64,000 bases of DNA. It comes from Schizochytrium sp. TIO01 (taxonomy: Eukaryota > Sar > Bigyra > Thraustochytrida > Thraustochytriidae). The notes under the pieces were generated by a model. That model made no database searches. It saw only the letters and a program-made list of their open reading frames with translations, and had not been told where the DNA came from. A program made the translations under genes and the position numbers. Positions 9,905 to 19,943 of this stretch are shown here, piece by piece. Numbering within the stretch: the stretch's first letter is position 1; each line of letters opens with the position of its first letter. The DNA lies in NCBI GenBank assembly GCA_004764695.1, contig SMSO01000037.1, positions 1,038,247 to 1,102,246 of the forward strand. Direction: 5' to 3'.

Positions 9905-11344
9905 TCAATCTGTTGTTATGTTGAAGTTGGCATCAGGTGGCAATTTCGCCAGCATTGCTTGGAACTCACTTTTGTCCAAAAGAACCTTTCCAGGCGGAAT
10001 GGACAACTTTATAGATTTTGCAGCATTGTAATTACAAGCGAATACCTCTAGATAAAAGCTTGCTCCATTCTGAATAGCTTGGAAAGTTACCAGTAATCCA
10101 AAGATAATATCCGCTAGAGGATAGTGCCAGTATAAATATCCTAGGGAACATGTTAAGAATGCAAACAGCGCATTGGCAAGATACCAGGATAGCAGACGGT
10201 AGTTCGGTCCCAGGATGTCCACAATACTGAATGTCCCTGATGCAACGGTATATCTAAAGAGAGTGAGGTATTCGTCATCCTCTTGGACGCGAAGAAACGA
10301 TTTCATGAAAGGTGCCCTCGCCAGGATATAGATAATAAAGAACTGTAAAAGCTGGTGAGCACAAAAAATGCTAAGGGATAGCAATGGAAGCAGTGCCCAC
10401 ATTGGTAATGCGAAGGAATCTTCAATAGCACTGAGATCCGTTTCAAAAGTTTGGTTCGAGTTTTTAAACCAAACTTCTGCGACATCCTCGGGATACCTTC
10501 GTAGAGTCGCAGTCACTGCGAACGGAAACATATGAATGGCACAGCTTGTGAACTTGTCGATCGAGTGAAAGACAAGCGAGTTTCGAAACATTAACACAGA
10601 CCATGCCAACGGACCTCGAGCGAAAACGAACAATAATGCCAAGAAAACTATAGATATGTCACCACCGATATGAAACGAAACGTCAGTTTTGGATTCCCCT
10701 CTTGCATCCCCCTCATGGGAAACGAAAGAACTTACGCTGAGATTCCGGGAAGAAAATAAGGTAAATGATCAACGCTACGTTTGCAAAATAGCAGAAATCA
10801 AGCAAAAAATATTGCCATTTTCGCTTTGAATACTGAAAATAGCGAATCACAATAAGAAGAGGCATGCCAATCGAAAAAAGAAACGGCAAATATGCACGAC
10901 CGGTAGCATTTGACATGCAAAAGGTTATTGCTAGGGTTGCAAAAACTGCAAGAATACTGTGATAAAAACAATAGGCAAAACCATGTGAGCTCGTCCAGCC
11001 CCCTGAGTCAGTTTTCCACTACTTAGAATCTAACAGACGCGGTCTCATGGACGGACCTCTCTTAGAAAGTTAAAAATTAAGGGGACTGAAACCCCGAACT
11101 TCCGCACTTACAATGTTAGCTTGTCCAGAAACCTGATTTGAGCTTTTTGGTCAGTGAAAAAAAGTTTTCTAGCAAAGACTTGCACCTCAAGATCATGCAA
11201 TTTGCCCGAAATAGTCCTTTCTGTGCAAGCCGAGGCTGTCTCGGTCTTCCATACAACATTTGCACCTCCATGTTGTGTATCGGGATCATGTGAAGCTGTT
11301 TCCAACACACCATCAGCCAGACTTGGTTTGACCTTGGAGGACAT
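9905..11344 (-). CDS. GPC1: Glycerophosphocholine acyltransferase (GPC1/GPCAT family), three exons
   Basis: Predicted acyl-CoA:glycerophosphocholine acyltransferase, a multi-pass ER protein that re-acylates GPC to lysophosphatidylcholine. I assembled three exons: 11344-11112, 10956-10736 and 10647-9905. The introns are 155 nt (10957-11111, GTAAGT...TATCACAG) and 88 nt (10648-10735, GTAAGT...TCTATAG). The joined frame has 398 residues, close to yeast and plant members. The family region reads KWQYFLLDFCYFANV then, after the second splice, ARGPLAWSVLMFRNSLVFHS, IDKFTSCAIHMFP and RRYP, the block typical of the former DUF2838. About eight hydrophobic helices follow a hydrophilic N-terminus. Start is ATG 11344. 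The exon 3 frame alone begins only with TTG, and the splice places it after FFPESQ. Re-acylation of GPC bears on phospholipid and storage-lipid remodelling in oil-rich protists; that relevance is inferred. Confidence 0.85.
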
Positions 11345-11982
11345 TGTGATCCACTGCCCGAGAGCTAGATACTGGACAGAAAAACTATCTCCTGCAGCTC
11401 AACTATTAAATTCCTCCACTAAATCTGACAAGGGCAATTATCTGGAAGACCTCCGTAGTACCTGTGCGATGTACTACGTGTAGCAAGCACTACCCAGACG
11501 GCGAGCTTTACCCACTAAAGAAGAGCAAGGCAATCGCTTGGCCTTTGTCGCACTGCGTGGCTTGTTTTCGTGCTTGTCGTTTGGGTGTCTTATATGCAAA
11601 ATGCGACTCCTGGTCGATGCTATTAGACAAATGCAATAGCTCCATGAGTCTAACCGAGAGCTTTTAATGATCTTAATAGTTTAACCATAACAACGGTGCG
11701 TACTACTTGCAGAACTGTAAGGGTGGAACGAACTAGCCTAGTAGGATTGCGTACAGCACACACTCCCGGACCTACTAGTCTGTACATACTTGAACAAACC
11801 TAATGGAAAGAAAGATTTAGCTAACCGATAGTTGGCGAAAGAAAGCTCAAGTCTTCTCATCCAAATAAGCAAGACGAGGGCCCTAAGGCATTTAAATGGC
11901 TATGACACGCTTCTTGCCTAGCCCCTACTTTGTTTTTGCGAGAAGGAGCGTCTTCATCCGCATATACCACACACTTATCTAG
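11345..11982. other. Spacer upstream of GPC acyltransferase
   Basis: Should contain the acyltransferase promoter. A plus-strand frame from GTG 11464 carries C-x2-C pairs but has no ATG or family match. Nothing else is supported. Confidence 0.4.
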
Positions 11983-12495
11983 CTAGAAGCCTTGATTGAC
12001 AAGTTTCCAACCATCCACGCGACTTGACCCAGCAGCATCCATGACTCTCTTGAACTCCTCCCAACACAGCACACAAATCCGTTACAGAACCTCTGGAACA
12101 GTGTAATGATGTTGGTGTTTCCTGCAACAGGCATAGAACAAATGCCTTCAACCACAAGGTAGTCCTAACGGTTGGTTCACCGCCTGCCTTGAAAATAAGC
12201 TGGTTTCGTTTGAAGGATCAACGTTTTGAGCAACAGCGCCCGAAACATCTCCCCAAGGCCTCAAGTTTTGCAGTGAGATTCGACGGAGGCCGCCTAAGTT
12301 GTACCTTGGCTGGGTCCCGTGAAAGGTCCATATTGTGGGCGTTTGTTTTCCCGGCACAGCTTTCTTGCTGATCTCTGAGGCCTGCCACAATCTCGAGCGA
12401 GCGGGTGGGCTTTCGTGGTGCCCGTCGGTATCTCCTTCCACATTAGGCTTCATGAGCTCGAGCAAACTGAACCATCCATCATCGTCGAGTTTCAT
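11983..12495 (-). CDS. Possible two-exon hypothetical protein
   Basis: From ATG 12495 a 115-codon frame runs with natural-looking composition (MKLDDDGWFSLLELMK...). It may be preceded by an acceptor at about 12510 that would extend it upstream. About 60 bp after its stop, a short segment reads EEFKRVMDAAGSSRVDGWK and ends at a TAG at 11983-11985; just before it lies an acceptor-like tract (about 12061-12080). The two could be exons of one gene, but I could not fix the donor, so the join is a guess. No family is recognised; 'DDDGW' followed by a helix is too short to assign. Confidence 0.25.
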
Positions 12496-12687
12496 CTTGA
12501 AACCACCTGCTGCAATGCGCTAAAACTGCGACGGTACTCCATCTTGGATTCCGGGCTTCGCACATTTCCCTGTCCCTCCTACCGATAACTATAGCAGTTC
12601 CTTACTCCGCCTCTTCGCTAGAACTTTCGCTCTTTCTTTCTCTTTCTTTGGTTTGCTCGTAATGATAATGATTGCACAGTTCAACAG

Positions 12688-12733
12688 AATCAATCAATCA
12701 ATTAATCAATCAATCAATTAATCAATCAATCAA
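12688..12733. repeat. AATC/TAATC tetranucleotide microsatellite
   Basis: Tandem AATC units with occasional ATTA interruptions. About 150 bp downstream lies a TTGA tract, the reverse-complement unit, so the two could pair as a long hairpin. Confidence 0.85.
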
Positions 12734-12879
12734 CAGATGAGCAAACAGCCATCGAGACAAGAAACGAGCAGCGATGGACCTGTGCAGATCGCAGCCAAGG
12801 TAGCGTGCTCGCTCTGCAGTCGATCCGCTGCTGCTTCGGCGTGGTCTCGAGCCGGTCACGACGTGGGATTGATCGACTA

Positions 12880-12893
12880 ATTGATTGATTGAC

Positions 12894-12972
<79 letters not shown>
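12880..12972. repeat. TTGA tetranucleotide microsatellite
   Basis: About 22 tandem TTGA units with one CTGA variant. They produce a spurious Asn-Gln-Ser-Ile repeat frame on the minus strand. Confidence 0.92.
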
Positions 12973-12989
12973 CGCTTCAAAGAGATACA

Positions 12990-13020
12990 TACATTATATT
13001 ACATTACATTACATTACATA
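12990..13020. repeat. ACATT pentanucleotide microsatellite
   Basis: Five to six tandem ACATT units immediately after the TTGA tract. Confidence 0.8.
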
Positions 13021-13339
13021 CACAAAACGAATTCATTAAGAAAGAAAAAGGAAAAAAAGGAAAAAAAGAAAGAGAGACAGAACTGAAAGAAAAAAAATTC
13101 AATTCTTCGCTCAGTTAGCGATTTGAGGGAAAACCAATTCGAAGAGGCGAAGAAGAGCAACAACTTCGACAACTTCTATGGAAAGGATGTCAGGACCCGC
13201 GTGCAGTTTGCGAAGAACCACGGACCGCCCGGTCGGCCTCTGCTAGGCCTCGCTGGGAAGCCTGCACGCGGCGCGAGCGGCGGTCGGGCAGGGAGCCAGG
13301 TTGCGAGGCAGCCAGGAGCACGGTCCTGCGAGGTGACTG

Positions 13340-13440
13340 TTTCTTTGTTTGTTTCTTTGTTTGTCTCTTTGTTTGTTTGTCTCTTTGTTCTTTGTTTTTT
13401 TATTTGTTTCTTTCTTTCTTTCTTTCTTTCTTTCTTTGTC
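13340..13440. repeat. TTTG/TTTC pyrimidine-rich microsatellite
   Basis: A strand-biased tract of TTTG, TCTTTG and then TTTC units. The opposite strand would encode a Lys/Glu/Thr/Asn-rich spurious peptide. Confidence 0.85.
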
Positions 13441-13727
13441 TCTTTGTATGTTCTTCGTCGCTGTTTCATTCCTCACATCGTCGAAGTAAAGTGATTCATG
13501 ACAGCACTACTACAAACTTCGAAGTTCATTTCTTCGATCATCACCATATATTGTTGTTTTTTGCAAGATCAATAATTAAACTCTAATTTAAACTGATAGG
13601 CACAGTCAGCATAGTGAAAACGCTCATGAGCACTGGTTTTAGTATCGATATTGCAATAATTCGGGTTGCCATGATTAGCATAGTTGTTCTTGTCATTATT
13701 GTTATTATCAAAACTTTCTATTGAAAA

Positions 13728-13790
13728 CATTTATTTATTTGTTTATTTGTTTATTTGTTGATTTATTTATGAATAAATAAATAAAATAGG
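13728..13790. repeat. TTTA/TTTG and AAATA microsatellite
   Basis: Tandem TTTA/TTTG units followed at once by AATA units, giving a short imperfect inverted repeat. Confidence 0.8.
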
Positions 13791-14354
13791 TCGATCAAAG
13801 GTCATTCACGCCCATTGGGAATCAAAACCAAGTCAGCACAAGCGCCCTTTCGAAGTCCCAGAGCATTGTCGAGGCCGACTGGAAGAGTGGCGGCGGCGCC
13901 GGAGTCCTCAACGCACGACGATCAGAGCGGCCACGGCACAACGCGACGCGACTCGACGGCTATGGAGTGCTTCGTGGGGGTCTTGAGCCCTGAATTCTGT
14001 TGGTTTGGCTGAAGAAACCGAATGATGATTCTATAATTCCTGAGCGACGAATTCATGAATGCATGAATGCATGAAAGGATGGATGTATGTATGTATATAC
14101 GTACGCTCGAGTTCGAGCGGAACTGGTTTGGTACCGGAGGATTCTACGCATCCAACGCGGTCGTTCGCTGATTTGGGCGGACTTGGCTGAGGATTTGGCA
14201 GAGTGATTGGCATTCATTCGCATTCGCTGACTGCGACGAAATTATTCATTTACTTACTGACTTACTTATTGAATTACTTATTGTCTGTCGCTCATTAGGC
14301 GATTGCCTAGGCACGCGCTAAGCATTTTATTTGGGTACTACGCGACCATTGAGA

Positions 14355-14412
14355 TTGATTGATAGATTAATTAATTAATAGATTAATTAATTAATAGATT
14401 AATTAATTAATT
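14355..14412. repeat. TTAA/GATTAATT tandem repeat
   Basis: Three units built from AGATTAATTAATTAAT. TTAATTAA is self-complementary. Confidence 0.8.
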
Positions 14413-15385
14413 GTGCAATTGCAATTGGCCAATTGGCACCGGAGCGTTTCTTGGCAGCGCCGGACGATCGCGGGAAACTCGGCGCGGCTCTGGAGGCAGA
14501 CTCGAGCTGCTCGAGACACCGCGCCGGAGCACGGTGCTAGCCTCGAAGCTTGGCGACGGGCCACGAAGGGGTGAAGTGACTGAGGTTATGGAGCTGTTCA
14601 CACATTTGTTGTCATTTCACGAATAGGATGAAAAAAGAAATGTGACAAAAAAATTAACAGAAAGAAAGACCATGTATAGAGTAGGAGTTATATAGATGTG
14701 GGTAGCAGTGGGGCTTTGATTAAGAACGAAATGGGATAAATAAAAATAAATGCAGTGAAGACAACAAAACATCATAAATCCATCGTCACCGACGATACCA
14801 GCTGGCGCCAGACTCGCTTCGGCGGCGGGACGGCGGCTGCTGTATTGATTACAGGCGCTGGGCTGGCTCTGTGACAACGGCTGCTGCCGAGGACAGCGCT
14901 ATTGCTGGTGTCAGTGCCCTTGTCCCCACGCATCGGTCATCTATCCATTCACTCATTTGAGCGCTTGACTGAGTTGCTGACTGTGCTTTTCATCTTTGTT
15001 GGTTTCTCGTTCTTCTCCGGCACAGGTTGCGCACGTAGAATACGAACGATACTACCAGACGAAGAGCTCACCGAGGAGCTAGATTTTATTCTTTTAGAAG
15101 ACAAGGGCGGCTCGCGAGGCACCTGCGGCTTGTCACTCGCGAGGCACGCCACTCGTCAGTACAGTGGCGAAGCCTCTTGGTGAGGCCTCTTGAAGACAAG
15201 ATCTTCGCACGATTTTGCATTAGGATCCCTGCCAAGGTCCTGGAAATAAATATCTGCGAAGACATCCTTGAGAGCAACCAACTTCTACTTTGGGTGCAAT
15301 CTGAGGTCGGGTGAATTGATTGTTCGGAACCGGTCCTCTTAATCTTCTACGAAGGTCTTGCTGGGATTACTAATAGCCTGGGAAA

Positions 15386-18300
15386 ATGGAGAAAGATCTG
15401 ACAGCGTTGCCGACGGTGACAGAGGAGTCCGTTGTGAATCTTTTAAAACGTAGATTCTTGGATGAACAAATTTTTACGAAACTCGGCGAAGAAGTACTAA
15501 TTAAGGTAAATCCTTTTCGGGATGACATCAAGGTTGATGAGGAGACCAAGGACGCCGGAGAACCCCGCATCGAAACCTTGGCCAGTACTGCTTTCCACGA
15601 TGCCGTTAGATTCAAGAAGGCTTTCTCATGCGTAATGACGGGCGAATCTGGATCTGGTAAAACCGAGGCCACAAAAGTTTACCTGAAAGAACTCGCTGGA
15701 GGACATCGTTGTGCGAATGAACAGCTGCAGCTTCAGCTTGTGGATAGCTGCACGCTGCTCGAGTCTTTCGGAAACTGCGCCACAGAACACAATCACAATT
15801 CCAGCCGCTTTGCAAGATGGTTCGAGCTTCATGTTGATACAGCAATAGGCAAAGTTGTGAGCGGTCGCGTGCATCAATATCTTCTCGAGAAAGGCCGCGT
15901 GGTCAACGGCTCAAGCAAGTCCTCTAATTTTCATGTTCTCTACGATATCTGCCAGAGTTTCGATGATCGCGCCAAAGGTGATATCGAAAAGCGTGAAGAT
16001 CACTTTAAATACCTTTGTGGACGGGCTCAAGGCGTCAAGGGCCGTGCAGATCGTTGGCATCGAATGACCAGACAACTCGGTCATATGGGAGTTTCTCCCA
16101 TGGACCAAACCTCACTTGAAGCTGCGCTCTGGTGTATTCTTTATCTGGGCAACCTGGAATTCAAGGATATTGACGCGGGAGGTGGAGCTGAAGGTTGCGC
16201 ACTGGTCCCTGAAAGTCGTGAAGCCCTTGAACATGTGACTGATCTTCTTGGGATGGATGGTGATACTGCTGGGGTTGAGGCCCTCTTTGCAACGCGTCGG
16301 CTGCGCACAGGTAGGGAGTATGTAACCCAGACGCGTACCGCGGTTCAAGCTCATGAAGCTAGAGATGCCTTAGCCAAAGATTTGTACAGTCGAATCTTTC
16401 GCTACATTATCAGTGCTATTAATGCTAGTATTGACCAAAAAGTTCAGGGCGTGCGGGATCCTTATCGCAGCACGACTGTTAGTATCCTAGATATTTTCGG
16501 TTTTGAGCGTTTTGAAAACAACTCATTCGAACAGCTATGCATCAACTATGGTAATGAAAAGCTTGTACAACAGTTTCATGAGGTTCTTGTCCGAGCTGAG
16601 GTAGCAGCCTGCCGCGCCGAGGGGGTTCCTGACGGTGATATTGGCCTTGAGGATGCTTACGAAGCCGAACAGGCTGCTAAAGCAAACACTATTGAGGGAA
16701 TTAACAACGCATTTAAAATCATTCAGGACGAGACTCGCTTGCCTCGAGCAACCGATTACACCCTCAACAAAAAGCTTTTGCAGCTTAATCTTGGTGAACC
16801 TGTAAAGCTTACGCGTATTGGAAACCCAGTGCACTTCACGGTGAATCACTATGCGGGCCTAGTTGTATACAATGCACAAGGTTTTCTCGTGAAGAACCGA
16901 GATGAAGCACCTCGTGGCGTGGAAGAAGTTATCCTCGAGAAATCAAACAATGACTTCCTTCGCGGACTCTTTGCGTCAGAGTCAGCAGATGAGGAAGACG
17001 ATGAGGAGACTGGAAAGCCAAAGCCACGAGCCCAAGCAAAACAAAAGACGCTCGGTGTTCAATTCCGTGATGAGTTTAGTTCTCTTGCGACTGAATTGGC
17101 AAAGTCTAGCCAGCAATTTGTCATGTGTATTAAACCAAACCGTGAGGCATCACCAGGTTACTTCCTAGATAAACTTGTCCGAGACCAGCTCGAAGCAAAT
17201 GGCACCTTGACCATTTGTAGGGTTCGCCAGAGCGCCTTTGTGGAACATGTTCCTAAGCCAGTCTTCTTAGATAGATATGGATTTCTTGCGGAGCAAGAAA
17301 AGGAACCGGAAACAGCGGAGGACCTTGTACACATCATGACCGAGACATCCTGTCTACTTGACGCAGACGATCTCTTTGTAGGTAAAACTAAAATCCTACT
17401 GCGTTTGAGAGGTCGAGATAAACTTGATGTATACTGTGAGAAACGCGATAATGCTGCTATCAAAGTAGAGGCTTTTGCACGGACAGTCATTTTGCGGTGT
17501 GCATTTCTACGGAAACGCTGTGCCGCAATCAAGGTCCAAGCTTTAATTCGTGGCGTTCACACTCGGGAAGAAGTTGCCCGCTTACGCATCAGGATGCTTC
17601 GTGCTTCACTGATAGTGCAATCGTTTATACGCATGGTGCAAGCAAGAAAAACCGTAGAATTCCTTCGTACCGAACGCCGTCGTGCAGTTGAAGACTCAGC
17701 TGCTGTTTGCATTCAAGCCTTCGTTCGACAAATTCTTGCCAAAGCCGCACTTGAAAAATTGAAAACAGAACGGTTTCAGAAAGCCTTGCTCGCGAAACAA
17801 GATGTTGCAATTGTACGTGTTCAGTCATATGCTCGAATGTTTATTGCTGCAACCAGGTATAGGCGAACTTTGGCTCTGGCCCGTTGGCGTCGCAAGAAGG
17901 TCTTGGCTGCAATTGCCGTTCAAGCTTTAGTTCGCGGTTGGCTACAACGTAGACGCCTCGTGCGCGCTCGTCTACGTTTGCAACGCGAAGCTGCAGCAGC
18001 AGCATCGCTGGCCGCTATGAATGCGCAACGCTCTGGATCATCCCTTGATAAATCTAAATCAGAATCCGCGGATGTTAAATTATACGACGGAGAGGAAGAT
18101 GCCGTGCAGCAGGTGGCTGCACCTGTGAATAATCGTACTGGTACTCAGGATGTTTATGGTGCAGAGAACAAACCCAAGTCCCTCACTTCCACTTCGTCTT
18201 CAATTAACTCTGAGGACGATCGTGTCAACGCTGCTCTCATGAACCGGGCTACAATTCCCAAATCACGCCGTAAGCCGTCTAAGAGTGTTACAAAAGCTGC

Positions 18301-19510
18301 TGTGGTTGGCACAGCCGTAGCAGCAGGGGCAGTGGGCAGCGCAGCTGCAATCTCTGCTGCGGTGGAACCCGTACCTGCCACTGACTCACTTGCTAACAAT
18401 TCTGCGGCTACTATTGTAGCTTCCGAGGTGGTCCAAAAGTCTGATATTACCTCCATCGCCTCTCCTGATGTGACTTCAGTGCCAGATGCATCCCCAATCA
18501 AAGCAGCGTCTACCGCATCACCTGCTGCTCCCCCCAAACTCTCAATTGTTGCACCCCCTGGGGCTGCGACCTCCAAGCCAATCGATGCTCCAAGCAGCAA
18601 GCGCAATAGCATGGCAGTCCCGCCAGAGCTCAATAGCATTCAAGAAGCAATCCGAGTATGTGCTGCGATTGTGATTCAGCGGAAGTGGCGTGCAGAACGT
18701 AAGATTCGCAAACAAAAGGAGGCTAAGGAGCAAAAGGTACGCCAAACAAAAGAGGAACTTCAAGCCACTCGAAACCGCTTGCGCAAGATGGTTCTTTCCG
18801 CAATTGTAATTCAACGCGTCTTTAGAGGATTTCGTGTACGCAAATCATTGGCACCAACACGAAAACTGCCGACTGATCTTAAAGTCTCAACTAAATCATC
18901 CACACGTAGTGCCCTTAGTTCCTTCGCGAATCATCTGCGCCGAGGCTCAAACGCTTCGCCGTCAGCGTCGGCACATGCAGCAACTATGTCAGCGCCAACA
19001 TCAGCAAATACTGATGGATCAACAACCAGCGGTGACACTATGGATGAAGCAGCTTCAGACTCCGGAATGAAAAGTACCCGTAAGTCAATGCGCCCGCATC
19101 GCCTCTCTACGCACTTGCGGAGATTCACGTCAGCCTTTAAATCTGGTAAATCATTCTCACAGAAATATGGCCGCACAGAAGAAGAACATTATACCGACGT
19201 AGCCACTCGTGACCCTCGTTATAACTTTTTAGTTGTTCGTTCGCCACCGAGCAGTAGCTCTCCAGCCAGCCCACCTCCTCCCACGCATACTGATCCGGAA
19301 TACCGTCATATTATGAAAATGTTAAAAACCGCTTCAGAGAAACGCAATGTCACCGAGCTCACGCATGCCCTTAAGACTGCATATGATCGAGGCTACATTT
19401 CTGGACCTGAGATCGAGACCGCTGAGGCTGTCCTTGCTCATATTCGCAAGGTACACTTAAAACAGCTAGAGCTTGAGCAGCGTTTAATGGGTGTACCAAC
19501 CAATACCTGA
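15386..19510 (+). CDS. Myosin heavy chain with multiple IQ motifs and disordered tail
   Basis: Actin-based motor of 1374 residues in one exon from ATG 15386. The motor starts without the usual N-terminal SH3-like extension: DLTALPTVTEE comes at residue 5. P-loop GESGSGKT is at 86-93, switch I NHNSSRF at 136-142, switch II DIFGFE near 368-373, then NNSFEQLCINYGNEKLVQQF and the CIKPN actin-site strand. The SH1-helix/converter region is divergent (CRVRQSAFVEHVPKP). About six IQ-like light-chain sites span roughly 689-865, with cores such as IKVQALIRG and IAVQALVRGWLQRR. Unusually, two further IQ motifs (IVIQRKWR, IVIQRVFRGFRVRK) lie in the tail near 1090-1155, beyond a Ser/Ala-rich disordered linker. 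A short charged helical domain ends the protein. No FYVE, PH, MyTH4 or long dimerising coiled coil is seen. The class cannot be assigned by eye; protist-specific myosins are likely. Confidence 0.93.
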   Translation: MEKDLTALPTVTEESVVNLLKRRFLDEQIFTKLGEEVLIKVNPFRDDIKVDEETKDAGEPRIETLASTAFHDAVRFKKAFSCVMTGESGSGKTEATKVYLKELAGGHRCANEQLQLQLVDSCTLLESFGNCATEHNHNSSRFARWFELHVDTAIGKVVSGRVHQYLLEKGRVVNGSSKSSNFHVLYDICQSFDDRAKGDIEKREDHFKYLCGRAQGVKGRADRWHRMTRQLGHMGVSPMDQTSLEAALWCILYLGNLEFKDIDAGGGAEGCALVPESREALEHVTDLLGMDGDTAGVEALFATRRLRTGREYVTQTRTAVQAHEARDALAKDLYSRIFRYIISAINASIDQKVQGVRDPYRSTTVSILDIFGFERFENNSFEQLCINYGNEKLVQQFHEVLVRAEVAACRAEGVPDGDIGLEDAYEAEQAAKANTIEGINNAFKIIQDETRLPRATDYTLNKKLLQLNLGEPVKLTRIGNPVHFTVNHYAGLVVYNAQGFLVKNRDEAPRGVEEVILEKSNNDFLRGLFASESADEEDDEETGKPKPRAQAKQKTLGVQFRDEFSSLATELAKSSQQFVMCIKPNREASPGYFLDKLVRDQLEANGTLTICRVRQSAFVEHVPKPVFLDRYGFLAEQEKEPETAEDLVHIMTETSCLLDADDLFVGKTKILLRLRGRDKLDVYCEKRDNAAIKVEAFARTVILRCAFLRKRCAAIKVQALIRGVHTREEVARLRIRMLRASLIVQSFIRMVQARKTVEFLRTERRRAVEDSAAVCIQAFVRQILAKAALEKLKTERFQKALLAKQDVAIVRVQSYARMFIAATRYRRTLALARWRRKKVLAAIAVQALVRGWLQRRRLVRARLRLQREAAAAASLAAMNAQRSGSSLDKSKSESADVKLYDGEEDAVQQVAAPVNNRTGTQDVYGAENKPKSLTSTSSSINSEDDRVNAALMNRATIPKSRRKPSKSVTKAAVVGTAVAAGAVGSAAAISAAVEPVPATDSLANNSAATIVASEVVQKSDITSIASPDVTSVPDASPIKAASTASPAAPPKLSIVAPPGAATSKPIDAPSSKRNSMAVPPELNSIQEAIRVCAAIVIQRKWRAERKIRKQKEAKEQKVRQTKEELQATRNRLRKMVLSAIVIQRVFRGFRVRKSLAPTRKLPTDLKVSTKSSTRSALSSFANHLRRGSNASPSASAHAATMSAPTSANTDGSTTSGDTMDEAASDSGMKSTRKSMRPHRLSTHLRRFTSAFKSGKSFSQKYGRTEEEHYTDVATRDPRYNFLVVRSPPSSSSPASPPPPTHTDPEYRHIMKMLKTASEKRNVTELTHALKTAYDRGYISGPEIETAEAVLAHIRKVHLKQLELEQRLMGVPTNT

Positions 19511-19943
19511 GCTAATTGAATGTCTCTTGATCGTATCGCCTAATTTATACCCTTAGTGGAATAGATGAAAATATTTGGAAATTTCTTTGAACGAATGCAA
19601 TAATGCAAGCAAACATGAAACCTCTGTTCCTTTTAAGCTCAGATATGACTACAAACATAATAAAAGTGTGCTACACAATACAACGTCTTCCTTCCCTTGT
19701 TTGCAACTGTTGTTAATCGTCTTGTTGTACATGGTCTGTGCAAAATGAATTGTTTCACATTCTGGAAAATTTTATGGCATGTTCCAACAGTCCTCACCCA
19801 AAATAATCGTTAACGAATCTTTAGTTAACTATTTGGAGACGTAAGTTTACATCTATTGAGTTCTTGTAAATGTATTATAAGTTACACGTTCAAATATCTG
19901 CAGAACTTGGAATGTAGGAACACCACGATGGTATATGTTCAAG
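19511..19943. other. Spacer between convergent genes
   Basis: AT-rich 3' flanks of the myosin and the 7TM gene, with an AATAAAA-like polyadenylation signal near 19658-19664. Nothing else is seen. Confidence 0.5.

Larger units (their letters stand above)
12496..15385. other. Microsatellite-rich intergenic region
   Basis: I find no supportable gene in this stretch. It alternates simple repeats (listed separately) with GC-rich, CGAG-rich patches at 13200-13330 and 14440-14560 and AT-rich spacers. Open frames here are driven by repeats, such as the Asn-Gln-Ser-Ile run on the minus strand at 12726-12980. The last few hundred bases are probably the myosin promoter and 5' leader. Confidence 0.5.

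Noticed and set aside
12726-12980. Minus-strand Asn-Gln-Ser-Ile repeat ORF
   Set aside because: Direct translation of the TTGA microsatellite; no non-repeat coding evidence.
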